A stretch of DNA of 64,000 nt from Pinus tabuliformis (lineage: Eukaryota > Streptophyta > Pinopsida > Pinales > Pinaceae). Location of the stretch: contig CM062816.1 of assembly GCA_031772625.1 (NCBI GenBank), forward strand, positions 632,245,269 to 632,309,268. The letters are read 5' to 3'. Below, one piece after another: positions 50,555-62,739 of this stretch. The translations under genes were made by a program, and so were the position numbers. Under the pieces are notes generated by a model. That model saw only the letters and a list, made by a program, of their open reading frames with translations. It made no database searches and was not told the DNA's origin. Position 1 is the first letter of the stretch. Every line of letters begins with the position of its first letter.

Positions 50555-52019
50555 CTGTAAAAGAAAGAAAACCATGGTAAGCTTGAGCTCCGAGGTTGAT
50601 AGAGGAACAAGTTAAAAAGTGATTTCAATTGGTAAAATCTAGTAGTAGGGAATCAAATTATCTGTGTTAGAACTACCTTGCTGAATTAAGGGCTATCTTC
50701 ATATGGAAAAACCATGTAAGTGCAAATCCGTGAGATGGTCCTGAAAAGCAATCCAACACAGTTTCTTAACAAAGCATAGTTGTGAAAGGCTGCTTACTCA
50801 TGGCCTACTAGTTTATCCATGATGAATGGTAGTACCAAGTTTGTTTGAACAAATAAAAGGCTTCAAAACATAGGCAATATTGAACTTGCCCATTGGTTGG
50901 AGAAAGCTACCATGTAATTGGTCTTCCAAAGAGCCATTCTGCATCAGATCGTATACTAAAAACCATGTATTTTCATGAGTACAGAACCCAAGCAAAGAAA
51001 CAAGGTTTGGATGTCGGATTTTGCTCATTAGCTCCACTTCATTCTGCAACCAATGACAATACCAACAGATGAAATCAGAAAAGCTTCTTCTAAGTTCTAA
51101 AATTATAGGGAGAATAAAAGAAACAATGCAATATGTTAAATGCAGTGCATCATCAAATCCACAAAAGAAAAGACACTCAAAAGGGAAACTTTAGGGCACC
51201 CCCCCAGAAAATGCCTTCACTAATATCTTCTTAAGTTTGAAGAAGCTGCCAGCTTCCAAAATAATACCTGTAACATTTTTATTACCTACCTAAAATTCAT
51301 GCTCAACCTGTCTACTACCCTCATCTAGCTCCTTCACAGCAACAAAGGAATCATCATCAAACATTGCCTTGTATACACACCCAAATCCACCCTCTCCAAG
51401 TATGTTATTGCTGCTGAAGTTAATTGTAGCTGTTAGCAGCTTAGAATATTCAATCGCAATTGCACATCCCTTTTTCTTAGAAACACGGGAGTTCAAACGA
51501 CTCAGGAGAGGCATGAGTGGAATACCCGTATAGGCATCTGTGAAAATTCAAATTCCAGGCAACTTAGTGAGCTAACGCTAGATCAAAATAGTCGTAATGT
51601 AACTAATCGAACTCTCATGTAAACAGTGGTCATCCACACCCATGGCTTTTTATAATTTGTTAGAATCCAAAATTTTGATTTTATCAGATGATTCAGATCA
51701 TGAAATCAAGTCTGATGTTTATTATGTTAACCCCCACGAAAAATAATAGTTTGAAAGAGGAGAAGAATTTCTATAGTCATGGAAACCATTCCACGGCACT
51801 GGAAGTAATGCATAATAGTTAATATGTATGCATACATATAAAAGATATCCACACAGATTCAACAAGGGAAGTCATCGAATCTCACCCCCGAATCCAATCA
51901 AACAATATCTCCATAGGAAGCACCACTCTCTTGTGGCTGCCCTATTGGCGTACACATCAAGAGAGGGTTTGGTTTCACACAGTGAAAGGGATAAAATTTG
52001 ACATAGTGGTGATACCAAC

Positions 52020-52216
52020 CTGAGGTGTCTGGATCTAATTTCGCTTGAATGCATGAGGTTGAGGTGAATAAGGAGCAGAGTTGTAAGTCATTCTATACAA
52101 CCAAGTACAAACTAAAGAAATCATGATACATCCAACAAATATTGGGAGTATGATAATTGCCAATAGCAGTGCTTTGTTGATGTGATGAGATTCTTTTTCT
52201 ATCAGCATTGGAGAAC
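52020..52216 (-). pseudogene. Kinase pseudogene exon 2: transmembrane segment
   Basis: After the acceptor ACACAG/GTTCTCC the exon reads 'GSPMLIEKESHHINK', then the hydrophobic 'ALLLAIIILPIFVGCIMISL' and 'VCTWLYRMTY', a single membrane-spanning helix followed by basic residues. Its frame joins exon 1 as 'ENST|GSP'. The exon ends TCAG/GTTGGT and joins exon 3 as Ser-Asp, but this requires a different frame from the membrane part, so one more frameshift lies near 52,040 ('AFKRN' then a stop). Confidence 0.75.
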
Positions 52217-52550
52217 CTGTGTCTGAACACACAACCCATTTTGCAATCGTCAAAAGAACAAAGCACAATGACTTCTCAAAACTTGTAGAAAGATGCAAAC
52301 AAGCAAATCAAATTGAGAGATTTCAATTTCTGAAGAAATCCTACACAGGCTGTATTTTTTAGCATAAATATACTCTTCAAAAATTTAATGAAAAGGCTGG
52401 TATTGAAGCTCTTACCGGTTGAATTTTCTGGTTCATTTGATGCATTTCTTTTTGCCAGGGGATCATCACGTAGGGAAGCCAATGACAATGCGAATGAAAA
52501 GAAACTGGCGCAGAGATAGGCACCAGTAAAGAATTTCCCTTTGTAGTCTC

Positions 52551-54870
52551 GAGTTTGTTAAAAAGAGAGAGACTCAGAATCCAAATATGCAGTAAAACTG
52601 AATGCCCCATCTTGAAAATGAGTTCTACTTGAAAGTCGGTCAGGCTATGACAGAAAGCTCAGGAGATATTCAAAGAGGTAGATATTTGCATTTTATCAAG
52701 GAAGGTTCAAACCCAAAAATGCATAGCATTGCTCTCAAATTTGTAAAATTGGTAACAAGAATACAGGGGGTAGATCAAATCCCATGTACATTGGATCTCT
52801 TTTAACACTTCAAGCAAGAATGTAAACAGATCTGAACAGAGAGTTGATCTTCACTGATCACAACAAGATTTACAACACCAAATGCTCAGCAGTCCTCCAC
52901 AAGTGAAGTTCACGCCTCCAAATGAGTGTGCGCTTCAAAAAATAATAAAATTAGTTACCATCTGAACTTTCCCACTGCAAAACACATGAAACATCACCCC
53001 TCACGAAGTTGTAGTGAATCATGTCAGCACTAAGAGACACAAAAAACATGGAAAAGAAAAATAAAATAAACTGATAGATGAGTTAGTTGAAGCGTTGTAC
53101 ATGCAAACTGGTCCTTCAATGGATTTCCGTGAGCCCACAAATATCACACATTGAAAAACACTCACAGTGTGTAGGAACAACACACTACAACTCAACAAAT
53201 GGTCCCATGGCCACAGACCTGCAATTGACCACCACTGTCAGCTGCGAAACAAATGGCTCGTTGGCAGTGCGTCTGTCCCGCTTCCTCATTAACCGTTCAG
53301 TTTTGGATCAGTGTTGGATCAACGATCACATGTCATTCAATCGTCTAACACAACAAATCCACAATCAACAATAGGACACGGCGGCGGCTGGGGCAATTCA
53401 TTTCAAAATGAAACGCCTTACGACGTAATTATTACTTTTATATCACATTTTAGTATTTAAAATATATATTTAAGTTTATAATTAAATTCATTTGAGGATG
53501 TTTGAATTTATTTAGTTTAAAAAAGGGGCAGAGTGATAGCATATCGTATATTATTTTGTGAAGATATGATATATACAGCATGGAATTGAATCGAGTGGCT
53601 TAAGATTTAAGATTGTTTTAACATCACATTTAATAATTTTATATTCAAAATAATTTATGAGGTTTAAAATTAGAAGTAAAGTTTTTTGATATTATTGCTG
53701 ACCATCTATTCAATTCCATTAAATACAACCAAAATAAAAATTGATAATTTCCCTAATTTACCATTCATGAAACTGAGAGCAAGTTTTCCATGACAGGTAA
53801 TATATATATAGGAAAAAAAGAAATTTATATATTGTTTTTCCTTCGAACCTGAAATAAATTTATATGTTATTAATTGATATATTTTATTAATATATTGTGA
53901 CCATCCTTCTTTTGCTATTTTGAAATTTATTATTTTATTTTTTATAGTTTTATATTTGTTAGTTTCGATTTTTTTCCAAAATTGATTATACATGCCATGG
54001 TCTGTAAATTCATGTTAAAATATATTGGTTACTTCTTTCCCTTTTTTTTTTCCTCTTCACTAAGGCATATTGATTGTGTCCAGGTGACCTCCCGTCAATT
54101 CAATCTATTGGCTACTATTTATTTTTGTTGTTGTTATTATTTTGCTCAAACCTGGCTTGTAACTCTGGGTTCGTTTATGGTAATATGCCGGGTATCTAAA
54201 AGGTCAGCCACTCCTATCGGCTTATTGTTATGTTATATATGCTATTTGGCAACTTTATTCTTTGAATCACATTTAGGAAGTTTATGGGTGTATATGTTTA
54301 AATCTCTTAATGCTCTGCACGACATCAATTGTTAATTATATGTTGAATGGCCATGGCTTTCTCTGTAATTGAATATTGTTTTTGTACAAGGATTTTAAAC
54401 TGGTTCATTTCATTATGAGAATTGGGTTTTCTTCAGATTCAACGATTAGCTTATACGGTTTTGATGTTAATAGGTAGATTAAATTTTCATTAAATACATA
54501 TTTTTCATTTTTCTTCTCTGGGGTTCCAACTACCATTTTGGGCTGCCCATTCCATTAAGCTCGGTCCGGGAACTAAACCGTTCCTGCAATTGCTAGATTT
54601 TTAGTTCATCGAATACAAATTCTTTAATGGGTATTGTCTATATTTGCTACAGAGACATGCGTAGTCTCATCTGGATTTCTTTCACCTTCCAGACTCTGTG
54701 CATGTAGCCTGTCGAGGCTTTACCCATCTATGATACTATTACCTATCTCGACATTCACTTAATTACTCAGCTCACTATTTCTTTTAGCAACAATAATTGT
54801 TATTCTAAATTTTGTCCTAGCCTCTTAAAAATTTTCTCCATTTCTATTAACAAATCTCGCTCTAAGATTA
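52551..54870. other. Upstream flank of the kinase pseudogene and AT-rich spacer
   Basis: The first part (52,551-53,390) would have been promoter and 5' leader of the kinase. A plus-strand frame at 53,087-53,374 has no supporting features. From 53,390 to 54,870 the sequence is AT-rich, and I see no gene, RNA or element boundary in it. Confidence 0.35.
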
Positions 54871-54879
54871 GTTTTTCTT

Positions 54880-55505
54880 TAGGGTTACTCTAATTGCTAG
54901 GTGTTTTGCATCAAAGTGACTCATTTTCAATGACTCATGGTAACTATTGTTATATGGAAATTCAATGAGGTGTAGGTAATCCTCTCACTTGGTTGGTTTT
55001 GCATAACATACATCCTTAACATGTCTTCGAGTACCAGGTCTACACGTTCGGTTTACCCATCTATCTAAGGATGATAGGTAGTATTGAACTAAACTTGGGT
55101 GCCCATCCCAACAAATAGAGCTTTCAAGAATGCAGAGGTAAATTTCACATCTCTATCTAAGATCACCACCTTAGGTATGCCATGCAACCAAAATATCTCC
55201 CTCATGAAAATGTCACAAATTTGGGCAATCTTGAATATAGATTGTAAAATTGACTGTCTTACTCAATTGATCAACTACAATAATAATTGATTCATTGTGT
55301 CATCTAAATTTAGGTAATTCAGTTATAAAGTTTAAGGTGATAACATCCCATTTCCATTTTAGAATTGGTAATGGGTGTGTTGACGCTTTTGGAAATCTGT
55401 CAACCAATAACGTCTCCCTGTATTCCCAATTAGATCTTACATTTTTTGGAGTAAGAGCCACATTTGGTACAATGGCCTAATTTCCATATATCTGGAAGAT
55501 ATGCC
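54880..55505 (-). pseudogene. Ty3/gypsy integrase relic
   Basis: Across frameshifts the minus strand reads 'WKWDVITLNFITELPKFR' (first catalytic position, Asp changed to Asn), 'ESIIVVVDQLSKTVNF', 'GIPKVVILDRDVKFTSAFLK' with the second Asp, then 'NTTYHP' and 'TERVDLVLEDMLR', which carries the Glu of the DDE triad. It ends with 'HFDAKHLA'. The motif order and wording are those of a chromovirus-type gypsy integrase. Neither LTRs nor other domains could be linked to it, so it is an isolated fragment. Confidence 0.8.
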
Positions 55506-58500
55506 TTGGCTCTAACTGTCAACAAGAGAGAGGGTTGTGAATGTGCCTTTGAACAATAGGGGGTGTGCATGGTGACTATTCATTGGCATGTGTGTGTATG
55601 TTCTTTGATCGTGGAGGGGACGAGAAGTGAGCCTCTAAGAGAGAGGTAGTAGTACCACCCTAGAAGAGATACACATAAACAAGAAGTACCTGTACAACAC
55701 CAAGCAGTATAGTCCACATAGTTGAGATGGTCATCAAAACAATGTGTAAAGGAAAAATCTATAGAGTATCCAGTGGAGTAGTCCATAAGGATGAGACAAC
55801 ATTAACATCAATGACAACACATTCTGAAAATATGAGTACCAAAATAACCAAAACAGTACAACTTCTTTAACACAGATGGAAGAAGACATCAATTACAAGA
55901 ATTCAAAGAATAGTCTTACAAATATCCATAAACCATGCATGAAAACATGTTGGCCGAGAGGGCTTTTGATATTAAGAAAAATATCCAAGACACATGTATA
56001 TAGTGAACATCACTAGCTCAATTAGTGGAGCATTGGAGCCATGCCTTGCTCCTCAACAGAACTTGCTTATCTCTATAATTCCTTCGGGGAGGAGAACGGG
56101 TGAAAAGTAGTTTGCTCGTACAATGAGGGGGTATATATAACCAAGGGGTGATGCTTCTCCTTTGTCAGTCTTCGACTACCGTCATCACTATTTAACTTCC
56201 TATGACCTTTCCACTTACATCGCTCTCGATATTCAAGTGTGTCCTTTGGACTCCCACTTTACAATACATTTGAATAAAATGTAAATGGTAGACAAAAGTG
56301 ATGTGGCATACGACATGACATGACATGACAATTCTAGCATTGAATGCTTGGTAATGTCACAATGTCAAGTCACTAATGTTGTTGTGAATGACGTCTACCT
56401 GAGAATAGTCTTGCCTTACACCTCCTCATGCCTTTGTGACATAAATATTCTATGATCTCAAGTCTTGGGTTGTGGTCTCAAGTTTATGTCCCTCTACATT
56501 TCCTTAATGGATCAACTTGCATGTTCATATAAGAGAATGTATTTGCATGTCTTCCTCCTTCATCTCCTTCATCATCGCCCCCCCAGGTGCTTCTATCTGT
56601 AATTCACTCAAGATGAGATGACATGAGCCCGAAAACCTCGTAGCCTAAGATGGTGCAATCTTGTCTAGGGTCTAAGTGAAATTGAGTTGTAAGTTGGGAA
56701 GGGAGGGTTAGTGACTAAGCATTGTGTAGTTTGAGCAGCCAAGGCTAAGGCTTGAGGCATAAAAATGCAAAATGCATAGTTTAGGTTGGTATAAGAGGAT
56801 AACTTCTACAAAGTTTTGGAGATGAGTGAGTCCAACTAAAGCAGGGGCCATTGTGGAATATTTCTATGCAGTTCTCGAAGCGAATATTGAATGAGTTATG
56901 TGCATTTTTGGGAGACAATGGGTCAATAGGAGGGGAGGACCACTAAAGGCATCCTCTAGACAGTTCTCAAAATGAAGGGAGGTTGATCTTTGTGCAATTT
57001 TGGGAAATAATGGGTTTTAATGAGGGAGTGACCACTGTAAGAAGACTTTGTGCAGTTCTAAGGCTGAAGGGAGATTGGTCCCCTATGGGATTATGTAGTT
57101 GACAGGAACAAGGATGCAACTAGTTACATTTGCTTGCACAATACACATTTTCAGATAGGCTCACTCAAAGGATTACACAATTCTGGAAGGGAAGGACAGG
57201 TCTTGGGATCGGGAGTTATGTAATGTATCAATCCTAGTAGAAAATAATTGTACATTACGTAGATCCAGGGGTAAAGGACACATCCTACTGATTGGAGCTA
57301 GGTAATGCATAGTCCATGCAGGCTAGGTGAAAGCAAGTTGAAGGACTAGTTAGACTGACAAATGGAGTGATGAAGGTTCCACTGTGTCCTAACACATAGA
57401 ATACTTGAAGAAATAAAAACATTGTTCACCCATGACACATGAGCAACACTTTCACTTGTGTGTGATCGCTTCATGACCAGTTACGATAAGTACGACACCT
57501 AAGATAGACTCTACGATGACCATGAAGAAACTTGTGTGACAACGATCAAAACTTTGTGAATGAGTGTGATAGATGTTTATATTGTTAGTAAAACTTGTAA
57601 ACACAAATATGGGCCCTTGAAACCACTAGAATGAGCCTATGCATAAAGTGTGATAACCATTATGTGAAAAGATAACATCTTGCCTATCTTGCAAAAGGGA
57701 ACAAAACATATGGAGAAAAGGCATGGCATGGATTTGAGTGTTTGTGACCATTCATGTCATTGAATGCATAATGATATGATAGTGATAATATTCCCTTCAA
57801 GCTACACTAAGAGTGTTACAGGTCTATTTGGGCACATCACTCCCATCATTCAAATCAATACTATTAAGGCTCATAAAACCCGAATTTAGTTTCTACATGC
57901 CGAAGAAAAGTCATCACATGGAATGCCATCATTCTTTAGAGCTTCTTGGCCAGAAGACCTCCTAAAATGACTCCTTAAGGGACCAACGTATCCTTGGTCA
58001 GGGGTATATTCTCTACACAACACTTACGCCCATTCAAGCCTACTCTACAAAGAACCTAGGCCCACTTTGACCTATGTTGGGCAAGATTGAGTGAAATATT
58101 CATAGGGCTTTGGGAATATTCCTTTATTCTAGATCATTCTAGAAGATTCCCACCTCTTATCCTCTCCTATGAGCTCGGATTTGGATAGGGAATTAATAAA
58201 ACAATCTCCTACCCTCTCATCCCTTCCTCCATGGAAACTAAATCCCAAATTCAAAATCCATTCAATGCCCAATTTATGACAAAACCACCTCCATTTCCCT
58301 ATAAATTGAGAACTCATCATACTGATCAGGGGCTAGACATTGAGAATTTGTAAGGAGATACTATTGGTGTGAGGTTTGAGATTGTAAGGAAGTATTGTTA
58401 TGCTGTCAGAGTGTTGTGATTTTGGTGTGATGAAGGATGGAACTCAAGCTGGATGAGTGACATGGGATCAAACTTCTTGGTTGTAATTCTTCCTTCTACT

Positions 58501-58829
58501 TAATAAAGTTGTTTACACCTTTTCCCGTATTCTTGTATTTATGCATGATGATTATATGTGTAAATGCTTTAGATTCCATTTTCCTATCGTAGATAGATCT
58601 CTTGCTTTGATTGGTTTTTGTCCTCTGTTTATGATTGCAGGTAATTATCAAGCGGATACAGTTCGAGAAGGAGCGACGAGAGCTATTCAAAGGAGACAAA
58701 TGGAAGAGAAAGATACCAAGTAGGTCTCTCATATAGAAAAAGGTTAAACTCTTTAAACCTGTTGTTCTAGGTGTAGCTACCCTCCTAGCGAAATTGTATT
58801 TATCCGTAGATGAAAAATTCCACATAACA
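55506..58829 (+). repeat. Probable LTR region of a further gypsy element (5' limit unknown)
   Basis: The right end is fixed by ACATAACA (to 58,829) followed by three bases and a primer-binding site. A TATA-like CCCTATAAATTG lies near 58,300, and an AATAAA word near 58,501, as expected for a promoter and polyadenylation region in an LTR. Upstream, three tandem units of about 92 bases start at 56,863, 56,955 and 57,047. The LTR start was not found, and no second LTR is in the window, so the part before about 57 kb may be unrelated. Confidence 0.5.
56863..57139. repeat. Three tandem units of about 92 bp
   Basis: The units start TCTATGCAGTTCTC (56,863), TCTAGACAGTTCTC (56,955) and TTTGTGCAGTTCTA (57,047). 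The first two share GTGCA.TTTTGGGA.A.AATGGG and a GGAGTGACCACT-like end. The third is incomplete. The likely setting is the U3 part of an LTR. Confidence 0.75.
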
Positions 58830-58832
58830 TAT

Positions 58833-58850
58833 TGGCGACTCTATTTTGGA
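58833..58850 (+). promoter_or_regulatory. Primer-binding site of the gypsy element at 56-61 kb
   Basis: TGGCGACTCTATTTTGGA, of the TGGCGACTC type also used by the nested element at 34,996-35,013. It lies three bases after ATAACA, which gives the LTR end and the plus-strand orientation. Confidence 0.75.
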
Positions 58851-60294
58851 ATGAACATCATTCCGGGTAGTTTATCCTCATCATAATACACCCTAGTAGA
58901 CTTTACTTGCTATCATTGATCTTATTTAACTCTTTTTGAAGTGTTTTTGGTAAAAAAAAAGTGAGGTTAGATGTCGTTTGATTGGCCTCTCTGGCACCAG
59001 CATGGGCTTGGTGAGGGGAGTGTGCTCTACAGGGCACGCTTGGCTTAGAGATAGTGCTTTGCAATGCAGTTACTCCCACTTTGACCTGCAGTGATCCTCC
59101 TTAACCTTAAAATCCCATCTTTGGCTTCGATTTTTCCAAATTTTCTTCTGAAGTTGTTTGTTTAAAGATCAATGTTTTCTATGGTTTTGAAATCAACTTA
59201 TATCTCTTCTCCTAGCCCTACTTTGACCTTGATTGTTTAGTGTTTCTTAATATTTTTTTTTATCATTATCAATTCATTATCAAATTTAGTTTATAGTCGA
59301 TTAGTCTTTTCTGAAAAGAAAGTTTCATAAAGTCTTCATTTCTTTCAAAAAGTAACTGTTGTAAAGTCTTCGTTCTTGCAAAAATATTGATTGATTGTAT
59401 GTGCATTAGTTTCCCTTTGTTCATATAAACACTAAAGGGACTAAAAAGAAAAACTTGCAATTTTCATATTGTAGTTTGTGAATGGTTGATAGGAATAGTT
59501 AGGGAAATTTCATTAGGTGTGCTCTTTGCTCTTTGTCAAAGATCTGATTGCTCTATCCCTATTAGCTAAGGTTTTCATTGTTCAAATTGAATGAAAAGAA
59601 TGCTTATCATATGAATTTCATTCTAGGAATTACAAACATACATCACGTGTTGAACCTTGAAAGGAAAATTCTTAAGAACATCAACTTAAAAGTCATCTCA
59701 ATTAACCTAATGGAGCATTGTAACTTAATGCATAACATTTAGAGGTCTAGGCTAGAGATGTGTTCCTACGTCGTTAAACATAGCAGCTATCACTAACTTG
59801 TCTGTGATACATTCCAAGTGTGATACCTCATTCCTTGTACGTAAGTATATCGTAGCTTGTCCATGTACCTTCGGGTATATAGGGCAGTGTTACAGTATGT
59901 AAAGTATAAAGGAATGCTCTCATTGTACGGTTTCACATTAGATAGAGATAACACGGATTGGGCCTCCACGTACTTTCGGGTATATACGGGAGCACTACAT
60001 TAGGTTTCTATACATCCTTAGGTAACCAAGTCGACCACCTTTTACACCGTGATAAACCGAACACAACATTTGGGGATATTGTGTGCATGTATGTTAAGTC
60101 CTTGGTTTATTGAGGCATTATATTGCAATTCATAGTTTCCTGGTAATCATTTTGCCTAGATTATCCTTTTTTTGTTTTGTTATGTTATTTTGATTAAAAT
60201 AAAATTAATTAACCATGAATAACATCATCCATGCTCACTCCTTATTTGATCTTAGTTTGAGACATATGGTTACAACTCCTTAGTTGATCTTAGG
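58851..60294 (+). other. 5' leader of the gypsy element
   Basis: Non-coding. A motif of the type TCCAYGTACYTTCGGGTATATA occurs twice (about 59,861 and 59,967). Near 60,240-60,320 a unit of about 41 bases containing GAGACATATGGTKACAACTCC is duplicated, the second copy overlapping the start of the gag frame. Confidence 0.5.
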
Positions 60295-61190
60295 TTGAGA
60301 CATATGGTGACAACTCCGGAGTCCACTGATCTAGGAATTCCTTCTAATGGGAATCGTAGTCCTTTTCCTCCTTTCGAATATATTGGTTATCATTATATGG
60401 CTGCATTGTCCCTTCCTGGATTTACCATTGGCTTACGAGTATGGTTGTTTTCAACCTACTTTGTTCAAAATGTCATGATTTCTATGCAATAGAGTACTCC
60501 TCCAACTGGATAAAATCAACCTTTGGTTGACTCTTTGCCTTCTTCGTCGGTTGTTTCTTCCTCCCCTTCTTCCTCTTCTCCTGGTGAAATTATTGACACT
60601 AGTAACCTGGTGGCTAAGAAGAAGAAGAAAGGGAAGAAGGAAAAGAAGAAAAAAATTCAGCAGGGGGCAACCAAGGAACTATTTCTTTGAATGCAGTTTC
60701 TGATGAGAAATCGTCGGATAAGCCTCAAAAAGTTCGATATCCATGCAAAATTTGTACGGGAGACCATCTTCTTTGAAATTCTCCTGATATTCCTTAGACC
60801 TTAGACGAATGGTCTTCTCATTCACATTGTCCTGTTTCATCAACTTCTAGAGATCATGCTGGTGACACACCATCAACTAGTGGTGGTAAAGTTTACGGAA
60901 AGAAGGGTAAAGTTAAGTTTCCCTGTAGGTTAGGGAATCATCCCATTCACCATTGTCCCTATCTGGATGAAGCCAAAATGTGTTGGATAACCATCCTACT
61001 TCTCCACAACAACTTTCAACTGGTTACAAGAGACTCTCCCTTAATCCTTCACTAGTTGATAAAGTTAGTGACCCAAATCAACCGTTGGTGAAACCCACTC
61101 TATATGAATGTGAATCCCGTGAGTCTATACCTGACCAATCATAGGTCGAGGAAATATTTGACACTTTCTCATAGTCGCAATAGCTCAAGC
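60295..61190 (+). pseudogene. gag: gag fragment with degenerate zinc knuckles
   Basis: Starting at 60,295 ('MRHMVTTPESTDLGIPSNGN'), the frame passes a stop, then a Ser-rich and a Lys-rich stretch (about 60,610-60,660). Two CCHC-like parts follow in another frame: 'CKICTGDHLL' (60,742 on, the last Cys missing) and 'CRLGNHPIHHCP' (60,924 on, the second Cys missing). The final readable piece is 'DPNQPLVKPTLYECESRE' near 61,070-61,120. The frame breaks off around 61,190, where the neighbouring insertion begins. No pol follows. Confidence 0.65.
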
Positions 61191-61348
61191 TTTCTGCACC
61201 ACACTGGCCACATACAAGCTCCGTGTTCTAACAACGGCTCTTGTAAACAGAAACCCAACCACGGTCAAGATTCAATAGCTCTCTCCTCCTTTCGTGGCTG
61301 GAACAAGAAAATCACATTTGACTGTATCTTCTCCACGCAGCAGCTTTA

Positions 61349-61504
61349 GTCAATTCGCCCTTCACCAGAGCCTTCACCTCTTAAATGGGCTTCCACAACA
61401 AACTGGGTCGCACCACACTATACTTCGTCAATTCACCCTTCACCAGAGCCTTCACCTCTTAAATGGGCTTCCACAACAAACTCGGTCTCACTGCACTATA
61501 CTTC
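61349..61504. repeat. Tandem duplication, period 78 bp
   Basis: Two copies, starting GTCAATTCGCCCTTCACC (61,349) and GTCAATTCACCCTTCACC (61,427), nearly identical across CTTAAATGGGCTTCCACAAC. It lies in the leader of the Copia-like element and is non-coding there. Confidence 0.92.
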
Positions 61505-61994
61505 GGTCCACGACTCTCCAACACCGAGGCTCTCTAATCAACGCCAATAGCAGGGCTCACTACCCACAACTATTCTTTAAGCCACACTAGATCCTTCACG
61601 ATCGCTCTCTCCACCAGCAACACGTTGTTCTTTGTTCACACAGAAGACACAACGGAAATCCTCAGCTCTGTCCTCTCAACAACACTGTAGCCCACACAGG
61701 TGAGCTCTTCGTCAAACAGTTTTCACAACACACATCACCAAACCAGTCTTCACAGCTTAATGTCCTCCACCACTCTGGACAGGGGCGCGCCTACCTCGTT
61801 ACGGTTTACAAAGCATAGCAGTGTCTCCAACAAAGCGTCGACCAATTACATAGGGCTTACACTACACCACTTGGCTTACAGATAAACTCAGCTCACAGCC
61901 AGCGTTCTCCTCCGTCTCACTTGCCGAAACACACAGCCGCACTCAGCACTCCTCAGCGGCAGCGGCGCTCACACTCTTAATGCCGAAACCCTCG

Positions 61995-62006
61995 GCTCTG
62001 ATACCA
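61995..62006 (-). promoter_or_regulatory. Primer-binding site (initiator Met tRNA) of the Copia-like element
   Basis: The minus strand reads TGGTATCAGAGC immediately after the LTR end TCTTAACA. It is a perfect match to the standard initiator-Met site. Confidence 0.92.
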
Positions 62007-62248
62007 TGTTAAGATCAAAGGAGCACAACATATTAACACAACACAGAAACACAAGAATTAGAACTGAACAACTTGCTTCATTCACAGATTAAACAAGTAT
62101 ATATACAAGCTGGGGAAGTTTCGGGAAATGGGTTCAGTTGGTGGCTTCCTGGAGAAGCTTCCCTGTTTTCAACGGTTTCTAGAATCAGCATTAAATCGCT
62201 GTTGAGCATTTGTGGCAGGTAGTTGGAATTAATTAGTTTCTTCCAACA
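62007..62248 (-). repeat. 5' LTR of the Copia-like element (242 bp)
   Basis: On the element's strand it starts TGTTGGAAGAAACT and ends GATCTTAACA. A TATA-like TGTATATATACTTG lies about 145 bases in, a plausible promoter. Because the element is truncated, the flanking duplication cannot be checked; the bases after the LTR are GGTAC (62,249-62,253). Confidence 0.8.
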
Positions 62249-62557
62249 GGTACTTCTTGCGTTTTACTGTTTGGTTTTCCGTGCTGGATCTGCTGATTAA
62301 TATTATTGATAGTCTTTTCTGGATCACCTTGTGTTGTGGCAAGGGCTAACGAGCCATATATTGTGTATTAAATGCTGGGCCAGCGATGTATGTCAAGAAG
62401 ATGTATGTGCCCCCATGACTTATGTCGTATATCCATGGGAGTGGACTCCGGCGACCACCTTGTGTTTCCGGTGAGGAGCGCGGGACCGACCAACAATTCA
62501 GGAAAGTCCATCATTCGTACTTCATCATTTCAAGCATTCAATGCCACCTCCTCCTTT

Positions 62558-62665
62558 ACCATTTCAAACCTCCTCGGTTTTGGATTTCAAACTGGCATTG
62601 GCGCGCATATTACCATTTCAAACCTCCTTGTTTTCGATTTCAAACTGGCATGGGCGGGCATATTT
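62558..62665. repeat. Tandem duplication, period 54 bp
   Basis: Two imperfect copies start ACCATTTCAAACCTCC at 62,558 and 62,612. Both contain GATTTCAAACTGGCAT and end GCATATT. Frames on the plus strand pass through it, but none is supported as coding. Confidence 0.88.
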
Positions 62666-62739
62666 TATTTTTAAATGAATTGAGATCTTAAACGATTTCA
62701 ATCTGGGCAATAGCATTCAATTTTTTTTGTTATGCCCCA

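Larger units (their letters stand above)
49826..52550 (-). pseudogene. Receptor-like protein kinase pseudogene (unprocessed)
   Basis: Seven exon-like segments on the minus strand encode a plant receptor-like kinase. They are a signal/ectodomain part (52,416 to about 52,545), a membrane segment (52,020-52,216), a kinase N lobe with 'LGEGGFGCVYKA' and 'FVAVKELD' (51,290-51,537), the alpha-C region '[20 protein letters not shown]' (50,911-51,043), 'PSHGFALTWFFHMKIAL' (50,677-50,740), the catalytic loop '[10 protein letters not shown]' (50,459-50,554) and 'SDFGLAV' (49,826-49,930). GT-AG introns separate most of them. The kinase resembles the Arabidopsis At1g80640-type group. Lesions: a TAG at the end of exon 3, a one-base frame mismatch at the exon 5/6 join, GG in place of AG before exon 7, a frameshift before 'LGYVA', and a stop in place of Pro in the APE motif. 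No C-lobe exons were seen downstream. Retained introns exclude a retrocopy. Confidence 0.85.
61195..62248 (-). mobile_element. 5' end of a Copia-like LTR element (LTR, PBS, leader)
   Basis: On the minus strand a 242-bp LTR (62,007-62,248; TGTTGGAAG...CTTAACA) is followed without gap by TGGTATCAGAGC and about 0.8 kb of leader down to roughly 61,195, where it meets the gag fragment of the other element. No gag, pol or second LTR is present, so the insertion is truncated at its 3' side. The short LTR and the PBS directly at its end are typical of Ty1/copia, but without coding sequence the superfamily is not certain. The leader contains a 78-bp tandem duplication. Confidence 0.75.

Noticed and set aside
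53087-53374. A 95-codon plus-strand ORF upstream of the kinase pseudogene
   Set aside because: It lies in the presumed promoter of the kinase, its composition is unconvincing, and no family was recognised.
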